In this document: positions 1 through 9,146 of the stretch, in pieces
Layout: each line of letters begins with the position of its first letter
Numbering within the stretch: the first letter of the stretch is position 1
Assembly (NCBI GenBank): GCA_964576925.1
Contig: CAZNWJ010000011.1
Coordinates: 56,731-120,730, forward strand
Length of the DNA stretch: 64,000 nt
Origin: JADJGC01 sp964576925
GTDB lineage: Bacteria > Zixibacteria > MSB-5A5 > CAIYYT01
Reading direction: 5' to 3'
Notes under the pieces: generated by a model
Seen by the model: the letters and a program-made list of their open reading frames with translations, nothing else
Databases searched by the model: none
What the model was told of the DNA's origin: nothing
Made by a program: the position numbers and the translations under genes

Positions 1-239
1 ATCCCCCACGCTCCCTCACGTAAACTAATCACGCCGCGACGGAGATGGCTGACGGTTGCGGTGAAGCTGCCGAATGATGACTGCAGTTTGTTGGTGCCGA
101 GAGCCAGGTGTGGCGGCAGACCAACCGCAAGAAGAGACGGGAGTGTGATCATGCCGCCGCCGCCGGCGATGGAGTCGACCCAGCCCGCAAGCAGCGCGGC
201 GAGAAATAGCATCCCGAATTCGATCGCAGTGATTTCCAT
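1..239 (-). CDS. TSUP (TauE/SafE-type) membrane permease, N-terminal part, cut by window edge
   Basis: Only the first 79 codons are inside the window. They read as a hydrophobic segment followed by 'GWVDSIAGGGGMITLPSLL' and 'LGTNKLQSSFGS', the hallmark first repeat of the TSUP/TauE-SafE family (PF01925), whose members export or import sulfur compounds and small organic anions across the inner membrane. The ATG at 239 is the first start after an in-frame stop at 273-275. The gene lies 25 bp behind the AspT-like carrier on the same strand, so the two are probably co-transcribed. The substrate cannot be told from this fragment. Confidence 0.8.
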   Translation of the reverse strand, partial: MEITAIEFGMLFLAALLAGWVDSIAGGGGMITLPSLLAVGLPPHLALGTNKLQSSFGSFTATVSHLRRGVISLREGAWG

Positions 240-264
240 GAATGGCGGCGTCAGACTGCGAGCG

Positions 265-1923
265 TCATAGGATCAAAGTTGTGACTATGATCTGTGCGAG
301 CATGATTTTGGCAATCATCGAAGCCGGCTGGACGGTGGCATACCAGACATTGGGCAGGTCGCTATCGGCTTGCTGATTGGCGTAGGCGAGGCAGGCTGGT
401 TGGGTCTGGATCCCTGACATCATACCCATTACTCCAAGCATCGGCAGCTTAAGATACTTGTAGCCGATCAGAATCGTCGCGATCGTCACCGTAGTGGTTA
501 CGAGTCCACCGGCCAGGAAAAGCGCCCAGGAACCTGCCTGAAAGGTCTCGCCAAATCCATAACCTGCTTTTGTGCCGATGGCTGAGAGGAAAAACACCAA
601 GCCGATTTGCCGGAGCACAAGATTCGCGGCGTGCGGCAGGCCCCATTGGATGGGGCCGGTTCGTTCGAGTCGTCCGAGGATCAATCCGACGACAAGCGGC
701 CCTCCCGCAAACCCCAGCTTGAATTCACCGCCTCCCGGCAGCGGAAACGGAATCATGCCGACAAACACGCCGAGTACGATGCCGAGGGAGAGCGAAAGGT
801 AATCAGTTTCAGAGAGCGCCTGCACCGAGTTGCCGAAGAACTTCGTGACTTGCTCTTCAAACTGCCGCTCGACGACAACCATTATGCGATCACCGATTTC
901 CAGTACCGTTTCCGGCTGGGGAACGAATTCGAAACCGGCTCGGCGCAGTCTGGTGATGGCTCCGGGAAAGGGTGTTTTCTCGCGCAGCTCGCGGATCGAC
1001 TTTCCGACAACCGCCTTGTTCGAGACGAAGAGCAGCAGATAGCTGGTGTCATCGCGCCGTTGTGCGATTGCTTCCTCACTCGTTTCGCCAAAAAGCACGA
1101 GCGCTCGCTCGAGGGCCGTCGGCGGCCCTACGGCGACGATCAGGTCATTTAACATCAGTTTTGTGTGCGGTTGGACGATGAAAATGTCTTCGCCGCGCTT
1201 GGCCCGGCTGAGCGTAAATCCCGGATCGCCGAGTAGTCTGAGAGCCGCATCGGCCGACTTGTTGTTGACGGCGGGGTTGGTGATCTTGTAGGTCTGGGTG
1301 ACGATCGCTTCGATCTCGTCGCCGCTGAGACGATCGCGCGCCTCTTTCTGATAGTCGACCTTGAATATCTTGGCGAAGACATAGAGCCAGAGAATGACGC
1401 CGAAGACGCCGAAGGGATACGCCAAACCATAGGTGACAACCGGGCTTTGCATGTACAACTCGGTCAGCTCGCGGGGGTAGCTTCCAGAGAGATTCTTGAC
1501 GGCTTCAACGGCAGCGGCGAGCGCCGGAGTATTGGTCAAGGCTCCGCAGAACAGCCCGGCGACACTTGGGGCAGACATCCCCATCAAATGGCCAAGACCG
1601 GCTGCCACCAGCGCCCCGAGACCCAGAACAGCTACGGCAATCAGGCTGAATCGCACGCCTCGTTTCTGGAACGAGGCAAAGAATCCGGGACCTGCCTGCA
1701 ATCCCAGCGCGTAAACGAAAACGACGAGTCCAATGATATAGATGTATTCGGGTAGGGCCAGGCGCGGGTCCAGTGCTCCGAAGCCGATTCCGACAAAGAG
1801 CACGGCGGCAATGCCGAGATTAAATCCGAAGACTTTGATGCTGCCGACGAGATAGCCGAGTCCTATCACCATGAACAGCAAGAGCAGCGGATTACCCGCC
1901 AAGAGATCTATGAACTCGGTCAT
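265..1923 (-). CDS. AspT/YidE-family transporter (putative anion or amino-acid exchanger) with two TrkA-C domains
   Basis: The 552-aa protein has the layout of the aspartate:alanine exchanger (AAE) family: five or so hydrophobic segments in residues 1-190, a soluble middle (about 205-370) that looks like two tandem RCK_C/TrkA-C domains ('DIFIVQPHTKLMLNDLIVAV' and 'IGDRIMVVVE'), and a second set of membrane segments to the C terminus. The family signature 'YIIGLVVFVYALGLQAGPGF' is near residue 60. Founders exchange aspartate for alanine, but many YidE/YbjL-type relatives have unknown substrates, so the substrate here is open. It precedes a TSUP permease by 25 bp, which suggests a two-carrier operon. 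Confidence 0.85.
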   Translation of the reverse strand: MTEFIDLLAGNPLLLLFMVIGLGYLVGSIKVFGFNLGIAAVLFVGIGFGALDPRLALPEYIYIIGLVVFVYALGLQAGPGFFASFQKRGVRFSLIAVAVLGLGALVAAGLGHLMGMSAPSVAGLFCGALTNTPALAAAVEAVKNLSGSYPRELTELYMQSPVVTYGLAYPFGVFGVILWLYVFAKIFKVDYQKEARDRLSGDEIEAIVTQTYKITNPAVNNKSADAALRLLGDPGFTLSRAKRGEDIFIVQPHTKLMLNDLIVAVGPPTALERALVLFGETSEEAIAQRRDDTSYLLLFVSNKAVVGKSIRELREKTPFPGAITRLRRAGFEFVPQPETVLEIGDRIMVVVERQFEEQVTKFFGNSVQALSETDYLSLSLGIVLGVFVGMIPFPLPGGGEFKLGFAGGPLVVGLILGRLERTGPIQWGLPHAANLVLRQIGLVFFLSAIGTKAGYGFGETFQAGSWALFLAGGLVTTTVTIATILIGYKYLKLPMLGVMGMMSGIQTQPACLAYANQQADSDLPNVWYATVQPASMIAKIMLAQIIVTTLIL

Positions 1924-1970
1924 GACTTCGCAACGGCTCCTTTCGCCGCAAATCGAGCAGTCGATTTAGC

Positions 1971-2001
1971 AAAAAAAAAGCCAAAGCGCAAGCGCTTTGG
2001 C
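1971..2001 (-). terminator. Intrinsic terminator of the secreted protein gene at 2029
   Basis: A perfect 9-bp inverted repeat (GCCAAAGCG / CGCTTTGGC, loop CAAG) at 1980-2001 is followed on the minus strand by nine T residues (A run at 1971-1979). It lies 27 bp after the stop of the upstream gene. Confidence 0.92.
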
Positions 2002-2028
2002 TTTTCTTTCCTGGCGTGCCGCCAGCGG

Positions 2029-3165
2029 CTATTTCATCAACAGCATTTTGCGGGTTTGCGCTTGGTCGCCGGCGGTCACGCGGTAGAGATAGACACCGGA
2101 AGGCAGCGAGCTGCCATCGTCAGAGCGACCATCCCATTCCAGTTCGTAAGTTCCGGGAGCGCGCCTCCCGAAGTCCCGCGAGACAATTGTTTGCCCCAGG
2201 ACATTCAGTATCTGGAACTTCACTTCTGCCGACTTGGCCAGGGCGTACTTTATCCGGGTCGTCGGATTGAACGGATTGGGGCTGTTTTGCTCAAGAACAA
2301 AGCGGTCCGGGACCACCGGTTCTGCTGATTCCGTCACAGCTGTTGCCCCGCTGATAAAGCCGTTGTCTACAGAACAACTGAAGTATTCAAGGGTGTCTGT
2401 CGGGGTGATGACCTCAGTCCGCGCCATCGTGACTCCGCCGGGGTAGTCCAGCGTGTAGAACTGGATGGTTTGGATGAAGTTCGTGTCGACGAACAACTCC
2501 CGATCCGTGGTGTTTGTGGTACTGATGACCATGCGGGTGCCTTTCGCGCGGATGGCATCGGCTTGTTTGTTCTTGTACTTGATCGATCCCCAGGCATTGC
2601 AGTCCCAGCGAATGCTGTCGCGGATTTCCGTCGTCGACAAGACCGTTCCGAGCGAATCGGTCTCGGTGTAGCCGTATTGGCTTTCGCCGATCCAATTGCT
2701 CCCGCCCGTGATCGGGAATTTTGTCAGCAGCACGGGCACATCGTAGACCGTGAAAATCGTGTCGGAGTTGCCTATCCCAAAAACATAGACATTGCCGTGG
2801 CTGCGCACTTCATTGGGAGGCGTACTGAAATACGTCCAGGACTGTAACCCAAAAGGAGTCCAGGAGCGGTCCGCGCCAGGAAACAAATCACGGCGCGGCG
2901 ACGTATTCGCGTTCACCACCGTGCTCTGTAAGAACCCAAAATCAAATGTAATTGCCGAGAAGTCCCAGATTTTCCCGCCGCCGCTGCCATCCCAAAAAGC
3001 GGACCAGTCGATCGGGCTGGGCGGGAACACCGACATCTGGGTTGAGCGATAGACCGTGCCGACGTCGTACGAATAGTCGCCCTGGTTGATCGTGATCTGT
3101 CCTTGCAAGACCGACGCCCATACCAGAATCACTCCCATCGCAATTGCCGTTAACCGAGATTTCAT
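2029..3165 (-). CDS. Secreted protein with C-terminal FlgD-Ig/type-A sorting-like domain
   Basis: A 378-aa exported protein. Residues 1-23 form a signal peptide ending near 'VLQGQ'. The ATG is preceded by GGAGGTGCA, a strong ribosome site. The body (25-290) is rich in Thr, Ser and aromatic residues and I recognise no family in it. The last 85 residues start with 'FVLEQNSPNPFNPTTRIKYA' and end 'GVYLYRVTAGDQ..RKMLLMK', the FlgD Ig-like or por-secretion type-A domain typical of surface proteins in FCB-group bacteria. That domain normally serves as a secretion/anchoring tag, so the protein is probably surface-bound or released. No neighbouring gene points to a function. A strong terminator follows. 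Confidence 0.75.
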   Translation of the reverse strand: MKSRLTAIAMGVILVWASVLQGQITINQGDYSYDVGTVYRSTQMSVFPPSPIDWSAFWDGSGGGKIWDFSAITFDFGFLQSTVVNANTSPRRDLFPGADRSWTPFGLQSWTYFSTPPNEVRSHGNVYVFGIGNSDTIFTVYDVPVLLTKFPITGGSNWIGESQYGYTETDSLGTVLSTTEIRDSIRWDCNAWGSIKYKNKQADAIRAKGTRMVISTTNTTDRELFVDTNFIQTIQFYTLDYPGGVTMARTEVITPTDTLEYFSCSVDNGFISGATAVTESAEPVVPDRFVLEQNSPNPFNPTTRIKYALAKSAEVKFQILNVLGQTIVSRDFGRRAPGTYELEWDGRSDDGSSLPSGVYLYRVTAGDQAQTRKMLLMK

Positions 3166-3387
3166 TGCACCTCCATTCGGAGCCGTTTGATATAGTTCAG
3201 GATTCGATTTTCATGTTCGTCGCAGTTCGGAGAGCGCTGCCCCACGCAAGCGCATAACCATCACACCGACAAGTCGTTACAGTCAGCATTTAAATCATTG
3301 GAACAAGAGAGCGTGGAGTGATGCGACCGAATTAGTATAATATATTGATAGACATTGTCAATATTTATAATGTGCCCTCTTAAATGA

Positions 3388-3420
3388 AAACGAGCCGGCT
3401 TGCCAGAAACCGGCTCGTTT
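3388..3420 (-). terminator. Intrinsic terminator of the OmpA-family gene
   Basis: An 11-bp perfect stem (AAACGAGCCGG / CCGGCTCGTTT) with an 11-nt loop lies just past the stop at 3439. On the minus strand it is followed by TTTTCATTT. The AT-rich stretch from 3300 to 3387 holds no gene and probably carries the promoter for the gene at 3165. Confidence 0.88.
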
Positions 3421-3438
3421 CGAAGGTTATGGCGTGTA

Positions 3439-4638
3439 TTAGAGCTTCACAAGTTCGACGCGGCGATTGTTTTGGCGTCCTTCCGGCGTGTCGTTCGAAG
3501 CTACCGGTTTGGATTCGCCGAACCCTTTGGTCTCGAGGCGCGCGGCATCAATCCCATACTTTTCGATCAGGTAAGCTTTGACCGAGGCGGCTCGCTTATC
3601 GCTGAGCGTTTGATTGGCAGCGTCTTCTCCCACGTTGTCCGTGTGCCCTTCGATGGAGATCTTGAGATCAGAGTGGTCCTTGAGCATGGTGCCGATCTCT
3701 TTCAAAGTCGGCGTCGACTCCGGTTGGATGACATCGCTGCCGGAGGCGAAGAGGATCCCCTGAGTAACGACTTTGCCGTCCGCCAGCAATTGGTCGTACA
3801 TGATCTTCTTGCCGCCCTCGGCAAAACGGAAGTTGGTCAGCATCATCGGGGCTTCTTCGTCGGCCCAGATCTGCACCGGCAGGCTGTTGGAGCGACCAAA
3901 CGTCGAGTTGGGTATGTTTGCAACCCGCGTATCATTGACATACACCTTCAGATACTTGCCATCCCCCATCACGCGGCAATGGGCGACCTTTTCCTTGGCA
4001 CGCGCCGGTACTTCCATCGAGGCGGCAAAGTCGCCGCGACGACCGACCCCGCAACCGAGATACCAGAAGAAAGTCAATTGGTGATTCGTCTCCTGCAAGT
4101 CGGTGCCATCGAATATGGAGATCGTGTTGGCGCTCTTGGGTCCGTAATAGTCGAATTCAAGAGTGAAACGCTGTGGCAACACTTCAGGTAGCGGAATCTC
4201 GAATTTGGAGCTATTGCTGGCGCGCAGCCAGCGTTGTCCCCGCCATTCAGCGACTTCCATGTTCCCTTCCACGAATTGCAGCCGCTGCGGGAAATCGCCG
4301 ACACCGGTCTTGGAGAAGTCTTCGAAGAAGACCACGCGGTCGCCGGGAATGAAATCGTAGTTCACCCAGACACCTTCACCCGGCTTCATGGCCTCGCCTC
4401 CGCCGCTGGAGGCTGCTTCGCCGCCCGAACCTGATTCACCCGATTCGGCTCCTTCCTCGCCACCCTTGTTGTCGACGGCATCGTCGACGGCTTTTTCCGC
4501 CTTTTCCTCCGTCTTCTTCTCGACCTTCTTCTTGACCTTGTCTTTCAGGCTCCCCAGCCCGGCAAACGTCGACGTGGTCGAACCAATGAGAAGCGCTGCC
4601 AATAAGAGACAGAAAAAGAACAAAGCACGCGATTTCAT
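3439..4638 (-). CDS. OmpA-family outer-membrane/peptidoglycan-binding protein with charged linker
   Basis: A 399-aa protein with a signal peptide (1-27), then a Lys/Glu-rich, probably helical segment and a Gly/Ser/Glu linker (about 30-88). Next comes a middle region (90-280) that resembles a beta-sandwich ('FEDFSKTGVGDFP', 'FTLEFDYYGP'). The C-terminal OmpA domain (about 290-399) carries 'ISIEGHTDNVGEDAANQTLS', 'KRAASVKAYL' and 'NNRRVELVKL', including the Asp and Arg positions that bind diaminopimelate in peptidoglycan. It likely ties the outer membrane to the cell wall. The start is fixed by GGAGGAATGAGAT before ATG. It is a single-gene unit with its own terminator. Confidence 0.85.
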   Translation of the reverse strand: MKSRALFFFCLLLAALLIGSTTSTFAGLGSLKDKVKKKVEKKTEEKAEKAVDDAVDNKGGEEGAESGESGSGGEAASSGGGEAMKPGEGVWVNYDFIPGDRVVFFEDFSKTGVGDFPQRLQFVEGNMEVAEWRGQRWLRASNSSKFEIPLPEVLPQRFTLEFDYYGPKSANTISIFDGTDLQETNHQLTFFWYLGCGVGRRGDFAASMEVPARAKEKVAHCRVMGDGKYLKVYVNDTRVANIPNSTFGRSNSLPVQIWADEEAPMMLTNFRFAEGGKKIMYDQLLADGKVVTQGILFASGSDVIQPESTPTLKEIGTMLKDHSDLKISIEGHTDNVGEDAANQTLSDKRAASVKAYLIEKYGIDAARLETKGFGESKPVASNDTPEGRQNNRRVELVKL

Positions 4639-4778
4639 ATCTCATTCCTCCTGCAATTGAATTGTCACCACAAAGGTAAAGCGACGGCCAACGATGCGTC
4701 AACCACAATTGATAGCGACAATGGTCTGGGCGCGACTGAAACGGTTTCGCGAAACAGTGTCGGCGGATTGTCTATGCT

Positions 4779-4813
4779 GGAAGAAGAAGACCGGAGCGAC
4801 GATCGCTCCGGTC
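4779..4813 (-). terminator. Intrinsic terminator after hutH
   Basis: A perfect 11-bp stem GACCGGAGCGA / TCGCTCCGGTC with a 3-nt loop (4789-4813) is followed on the minus strand by TTCTTCTTCC. It is 13 bp beyond the hutH stop. Confidence 0.85.
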
Positions 4814-4825
4814 GCCAACTTTAGT

Positions 4826-6355
4826 CTAACTGAGGGTTCCAATTGCCTTTTCGACGGCGGCCACGACTTCGCCGGCAGTGACAGCCGCTGCCATGGCATT
4901 GATATCGCCGTATAGGGGTCGATCGTCGTCCATCACCGGTACATGCTTGCGAACGACTTCATAGGCTGCCTGTGATCCGCGTCCCGGCTTATGTGGCTTA
5001 AGGAACTCAAATGCCTGGGCTGCGGCGATCATTTCCATGCCGATGACTGCCATACCGTTTTTCACGATATCGCGGGTCTTGAGCACGGTCGTCATGCCCA
5101 TCGAAACGAAGTCCTCCTGATCGGCGGCAGCAGGAATCGAGCCGATGGAGGCCGGGGCCGAGAGAATGCGATTCTCGCAGATAAGCGCGCCCGCGGTATA
5201 CTGCATCAGCATCATCCCGGAGAACATCCCGGCGCCCTTGGTGAGGTAGGCCGGCAACCCCATGGAGAGCGCCTTGTTCAGGAGTCGGTTGAGCCGCCGT
5301 TCGGAAATGACGGCCATCATCGTGATGCCGGCGCCGATGTGATCGAGCGGATAGGAGATCGGCGTACCCTGGAAGTTGGCGCCGGTCAAGACATAGCCGC
5401 TGTCACCCTCCGGGAAGAAGATCGGATTGTCGCCGACGCCGTTCAATTCAGTCTCAAATTGCGCGACGGCATAATCGAGCGCATCCCAGATGGCGCCGAG
5501 CACCTGTGGCGTCGAACGAATGGAGTAGGCGTCCTGGACATTCTTTCCGGTGCGCTGCATGATCTCGGAATCTTTCATGATTTCGCGCAGGTGTCGGGCC
5601 GACTTCACGGCTCCCGGGAATCCGCGCACCGCGTGAATCGCTTCTTCAAAAGCCTTGGCATTAGCATTGAGGGCTTCCAGCGTCATTGCCGCGGCGATCT
5701 CGGCCGCCTTGAGAAGCATAATCGTATCGCAGAGAAGGAGTGAACCGGCTCCGGCGATTACGTTGGAGCCGTTGATCGAGGCCAGGCCGTCGCGGGCGGC
5801 AAACTTAATCGTCGGGATGCCTGCTTTGGCCATAGCATCTTTGGCCGACATGCGCTGTCCCTGATAGAATGCCTCTCCCTCTCCGATCATCACCAACGCC
5901 AACTGCGCCATAGGAGACAAATCACCGCAGGCACCGACTGAGCCCTTCTCGCAGGCAAGCGGAGTAACGCCCTTGTTCAGCATCTCGACCATCGTCTCGA
6001 CGATGCGCAAATTGCAGCCGGAATGGCCTTGCGAAAGGACATTGATGCGCGAAGTCCAGGCCGCCCGCGCATACTCGATTGCCAGCGGATCGCCGTAGCC
6101 GGCAGCGTGAGAATAAACAAGATATTTCTGGAAAACTTCCAACTGCTCGGCGGAGAGCGCGACTTTGGCGAGGTCGCCGATTCCGGTGTTGATACCGTAC
6201 ATCAGCTCTTTCTCTGCGACCTTTTTGTCAACGAAGCGACGGCAGTGCTTTATGCGCTCGACCGCCGCAGGGGAAAGTTCGATTTTGGCATTGCGACGGG
6301 CGACATTTTCCACGTCATATATTGTGATTTTTCCGTTGCCGATCTGGACACTCAT
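4826..6355 (-). CDS. hutH: Histidine ammonia-lyase (MIO enzyme) with Ala-Cys-Gly in place of Ala-Ser-Gly
   Basis: Aromatic amino-acid lyase of HAL length (509 aa). HALs release ammonia from histidine to give urocanate. The ATG at 6355 follows GGGAGGTGTTTG. Counting from it, the active-site residues fall on Pseudomonas HAL numbering: Tyr53 in 'YGINTGIG', Ser82-His83 in 'LVYSHAAGYG', Asn195 in 'SINGSN', then 'VQDAYSIRSTPQVLG' and Glu in 'LICENRIL'. Ser-His at 82-83 favours histidine over Phe or Tyr. The prosthetic-group tripeptide reads Ala142-Cys143-Gly144 ('GSVGACGDLSPMA'; codon TGC read directly), where nearly all family members have Ser. Cysteine at this site can also give an active enzyme in mutants of Pseudomonas HAL. 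No hutU, hutI or hutG is in the window. A terminator follows. Confidence 0.85.
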   Translation of the reverse strand: MSVQIGNGKITIYDVENVARRNAKIELSPAAVERIKHCRRFVDKKVAEKELMYGINTGIGDLAKVALSAEQLEVFQKYLVYSHAAGYGDPLAIEYARAAWTSRINVLSQGHSGCNLRIVETMVEMLNKGVTPLACEKGSVGACGDLSPMAQLALVMIGEGEAFYQGQRMSAKDAMAKAGIPTIKFAARDGLASINGSNVIAGAGSLLLCDTIMLLKAAEIAAAMTLEALNANAKAFEEAIHAVRGFPGAVKSARHLREIMKDSEIMQRTGKNVQDAYSIRSTPQVLGAIWDALDYAVAQFETELNGVGDNPIFFPEGDSGYVLTGANFQGTPISYPLDHIGAGITMMAVISERRLNRLLNKALSMGLPAYLTKGAGMFSGMMLMQYTAGALICENRILSAPASIGSIPAAADQEDFVSMGMTTVLKTRDIVKNGMAVIGMEMIAAAQAFEFLKPHKPGRGSQAAYEVVRKHVPVMDDDRPLYGDINAMAAAVTAGEVVAAVEKAIGTLS

Positions 6356-6561
6356 CAAACACCTCCCGAGATGAATCCAAGCCTTGAAAGAAGCGTCTGA
6401 GGTAGGCCAAAGACAAGCGAATTCTCATCGCGCCCGCTGCCCCCTAATTCGATTTATGATGTCGATAAACTCCGGTCTTGAAACCGTACCCCAACTGAAG
6501 TCAATAACGTGTACGAGAATGATTTAGCTAATGCGGCTGAGCACTTCTGTGAGAAAGCGCG

Positions 6562-7878
6562 CTATTCGGAAGCGACGGCAGACTTGCGCTCGACGATTTG
6601 CTGAACTTGCTCGATCGAGAGGCGGGCTTCTTTCTCGAAATCGATGATCTTGGTGTTGTCGTGGTAGATCGCGGTTTTGAAGACTGTCACGTGCTTGAGC
6701 TTGTCGATAACCGAGGTGATCTGATCGGCGCTCTTGTCGTAAACGACAAGGGACTTGGCCAGAACGCCGTCCGGGTCGTCGACTTGGCCATTCCGCATTG
6801 CCAGCTCGAGCAATTGTGTCCGACCGGAGATTGAAGCGACCGCGTTGTTGAGATAATGCGAGAAGGTCGCAACGATCGCCTGCAGTGATTCTAGCGCAAC
6901 CCGGTGGATCTTCTCTTCGTCGAGCTTCTCTTTCGTCTGCACCAGTTCTTGATAAAGCTGGTCGGCGTAAGTATAGAGGTGGTAAAGCTGGTTTGTTGCC
7001 TTCTGCAGCAGTTCCATCGGCGTGCCGACATCAACGTCGAGATGCTGGGAAGCTTCGAGCAGTCGGCTGAGGGCGGCGTACTCGATCTCCTTGAGATCGG
7101 TCGCGCCGATCCCGAGATTGCTGGCGACGACGTCGCGATTGGTCAGCTGTGCGCTTTTTTGTCCGACGGAAGCTTCGAAAGTAAAGGTCGCCAGTTTGTC
7201 AGCCAGGTTGACAATTTGGGCGAGTCGATTTTCCTTGTCATTGAGCTCGAAGACGTCGTGGTGTCGCGCAATAGCCGTGCAGTAGCGCTCGGGGAAATTC
7301 CAGACGCGGCCGAGCAGGTCACCGGCGGCGGCGTGATCGATTTCGAGAATCTGCCGCTCAGCCTTGATCATATCCTCCCCGGCGGCGACGGCCTGGAAGA
7401 CCTTTCCATATTCCTTAGGATAGAAACAATCGAGAACCAACACGCCAAGATCGTGCAAGCAGCCGCAAATAAAGGCCTCTTCAGCAATTTGCGGCGACAC
7501 CTTGTTCGCAATCAATTCGCTGACGCAGGCCACATTGAGCGAGTGGCGCCAGAAGTCCTTCAGTTCGATCTTGGAGCCGATCTTTGCGGAGAGATCATAG
7601 AGTGACAGTGACAGCGCGAGCGCTTTGACCTTCGAGGCGCCGAGCGTCATGACGGCATTGCGGATCGAGGATACCTGCTGCGCCCGACCGTAGAACGGCG
7701 AGTTGACAACCTTGAGGATTCGGGAAGTCAGGGCAACGTCACGGGCGATTACTTCCGCCAGATCGGTGAGCGCCAGATCCGGGTCGTCGCAAATCCGCAG
7801 CACTTCAGCCATAACGGCAGGAAGTGTCGAGAGCGACTTAAACGACGAGAGTTTTGCTTCGAATTGCAGGCGATTCAT
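6562..7878 (-). CDS. HDOD-domain signalling protein with C-terminal DHp-like helical region
   Basis: A 438-aa protein. The HDOD domain spans about 10-220, with 'STLPAVMAEVLRICDDP' at the front, 'ILKVVNSPFYGRAQQVSSI' and 'GCLHDLGVLVLDCFYP'. HDOD proteins are cyclic-nucleotide/stress or motility signalling modules of unclear chemistry. After a linker (225-310) a coiled segment leads to 'IVATFSHYLNNAVASISGRT' (about 345-365), which looks like the H-box of a histidine-kinase dimerisation domain with His as candidate phospho-acceptor. No ATP-binding (N/G box) domain follows; the protein ends about 70 residues later. It is the last gene of the operon that begins at 17498. Confidence 0.8.
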   Translation of the reverse strand: MNRLQFEAKLSSFKSLSTLPAVMAEVLRICDDPDLALTDLAEVIARDVALTSRILKVVNSPFYGRAQQVSSIRNAVMTLGASKVKALALSLSLYDLSAKIGSKIELKDFWRHSLNVACVSELIANKVSPQIAEEAFICGCLHDLGVLVLDCFYPKEYGKVFQAVAAGEDMIKAERQILEIDHAAAGDLLGRVWNFPERYCTAIARHHDVFELNDKENRLAQIVNLADKLATFTFEASVGQKSAQLTNRDVVASNLGIGATDLKEIEYAALSRLLEASQHLDVDVGTPMELLQKATNQLYHLYTYADQLYQELVQTKEKLDEEKIHRVALESLQAIVATFSHYLNNAVASISGRTQLLELAMRNGQVDDPDGVLAKSLVVYDKSADQITSVIDKLKHVTVFKTAIYHDNTKIIDFEKEARLSIEQVQQIVERKSAVASE

Positions 7879-7922
7879 CTACACCATGTATCGGCAGGAT
7901 CAAATAAAGGTGTAGCCGAAAG

Positions 7923-9146
7923 TTACCGCAGGCGTTGCAGCAGGCGCGCACGGCGTTTTTGCAGCGTTTCATTCCAGAACAGCACGCGATCGTATGGTAT
8001 TTCGGCCAGCGGGCTGTCGAGATAGTCGAGCGCCTGCAGTACAAGTTGCGAGGCTCGTTGGTAGTTGCGCATGCGATGTTCGAGAAGTTTCGCCGACTCA
8101 TCCAGGACGCGCAGTCGCAGTTCGCCCGCCTGAAGCGACAGGCGTTCGAGCGTGTTGAGAGCATCGTCGAATTGACCGAGTTTCTTCTGCAGGCTGAATA
8201 GGTGGAGGGCGAGCGCGGTTTCAGTCTCTGTCTCCGTGGCACCGAATGATTGTCTTCTGGCGGCTTCGTGAGCCAGAGCGAGATCGCCGCGCCGCATCAG
8301 GAAGCGCGAGATACGCAGTGCGTCCTCAGCGGAGTAATAGTCCTGAGCCGCAGCATTCTGCAGGTAGTTGCGCACGGCGTCGACGAGAAAGAGCAATGTC
8401 ACGATATCGAGACGGTTATGCAGCAGAACACCTGCCAACTGCCCGGCGCGGCCGCTACGCAAGTAGTCGAAATACAGCGATGGAATCATCCAGCCGGGCG
8501 TATCGTCCTGGCGGTGCAGGTTCAGAAGTTCTCTTTCAAGCGTCTGCAGGGTTGAGTCGTCAAAACGACCTCGCCAGAATCGGCGGCAGCAGTGCAGCAA
8601 GTCGATATGGAACATTCCAACGAATGGCGATTTCAGACGCTGCATCGCATAGCGGGTCTCAAGAAGTGGAAGATCAAAACACTTGCCATTAAAACTCACG
8701 ACGTGGCGGCGATCACCGGCGATTTCAGCGATGGCCTCCAATTGCGCAGGTTCATCGGGATAGTCGGGCAAGAACAACTGCGTGACTATGAACTCACCGT
8801 TCTCGACGTAGCCCACGCCGACCAGAAACGCCACCGTTCCAGAAGCCGCCGACAAGCCGGTCGTTTCGGCATCGATGAAGACGAAGTCTTCGAGCGAGCG
8901 GAGGTCCGGGGCGGCGTTGACGTCGAAGTGTGCCAAGTCAACACCGGGTTGCGCGATAACGGACTCCAGCGATCTGACTCCGTGCAGAAAGCCGGTGACG
9001 TATCGGGTGGTCAATTCGAGATAGCGACCGCTCTCGGTGCTGACCAGGTCGCCGCCGAGTTCTTCTGCCAGATCACGCAAGTGGGCGGCGTCAGAGTGAA
9101 GCGGTTGTGGCTTGTTGAATTTGTCAAGAAAGTCGAATTTGCTCAT
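7923..9146 (-). CDS. Ribonuclease H-like (YprB-type) 3'-5' exonuclease with helical repeat tail
   Basis: A 407-aa protein. Residues about 85-260 form a DEDD-type exonuclease fold: 'FVFIDAETTGLSAASGT' carries the D-x-E pair, 'HVVSFNGKCFDLPLLETRY' the second Asp, and 'LLHNRLDIVTL' the last. This is the YprB ribonuclease-H-like family (PF13482). The C-terminal 130 residues are helical with TPR-like spacing ('FLMRRGDLALAHEAARR', 'QFDDALNTLERL'). The ATG overlaps the stop of the HEAT-repeat gene upstream by 4 bp (ATGA), so they are translationally coupled. Family members are poorly characterised; nuclease activity is inferred. Confidence 0.78.
   Translation of the reverse strand: MSKFDFLDKFNKPQPLHSDAAHLRDLAEELGGDLVSTESGRYLELTTRYVTGFLHGVRSLESVIAQPGVDLAHFDVNAAPDLRSLEDFVFIDAETTGLSAASGTVAFLVGVGYVENGEFIVTQLFLPDYPDEPAQLEAIAEIAGDRRHVVSFNGKCFDLPLLETRYAMQRLKSPFVGMFHIDLLHCCRRFWRGRFDDSTLQTLERELLNLHRQDDTPGWMIPSLYFDYLRSGRAGQLAGVLLHNRLDIVTLLFLVDAVRNYLQNAAAQDYYSAEDALRISRFLMRRGDLALAHEAARRQSFGATETETETALALHLFSLQKKLGQFDDALNTLERLSLQAGELRLRVLDESAKLLEHRMRNYQRASQLVLQALDYLDSPLAEIPYDRVLFWNETLQKRRARLLQRLR

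Noticed and set aside
3400..4191. Long open frame on the plus strand opposite the OmpA gene
   Set aside because: It mirrors the codon pattern of a gene with OmpA motifs, a signal peptide, a ribosome site and a terminator on the other strand; it has no motif of its own.
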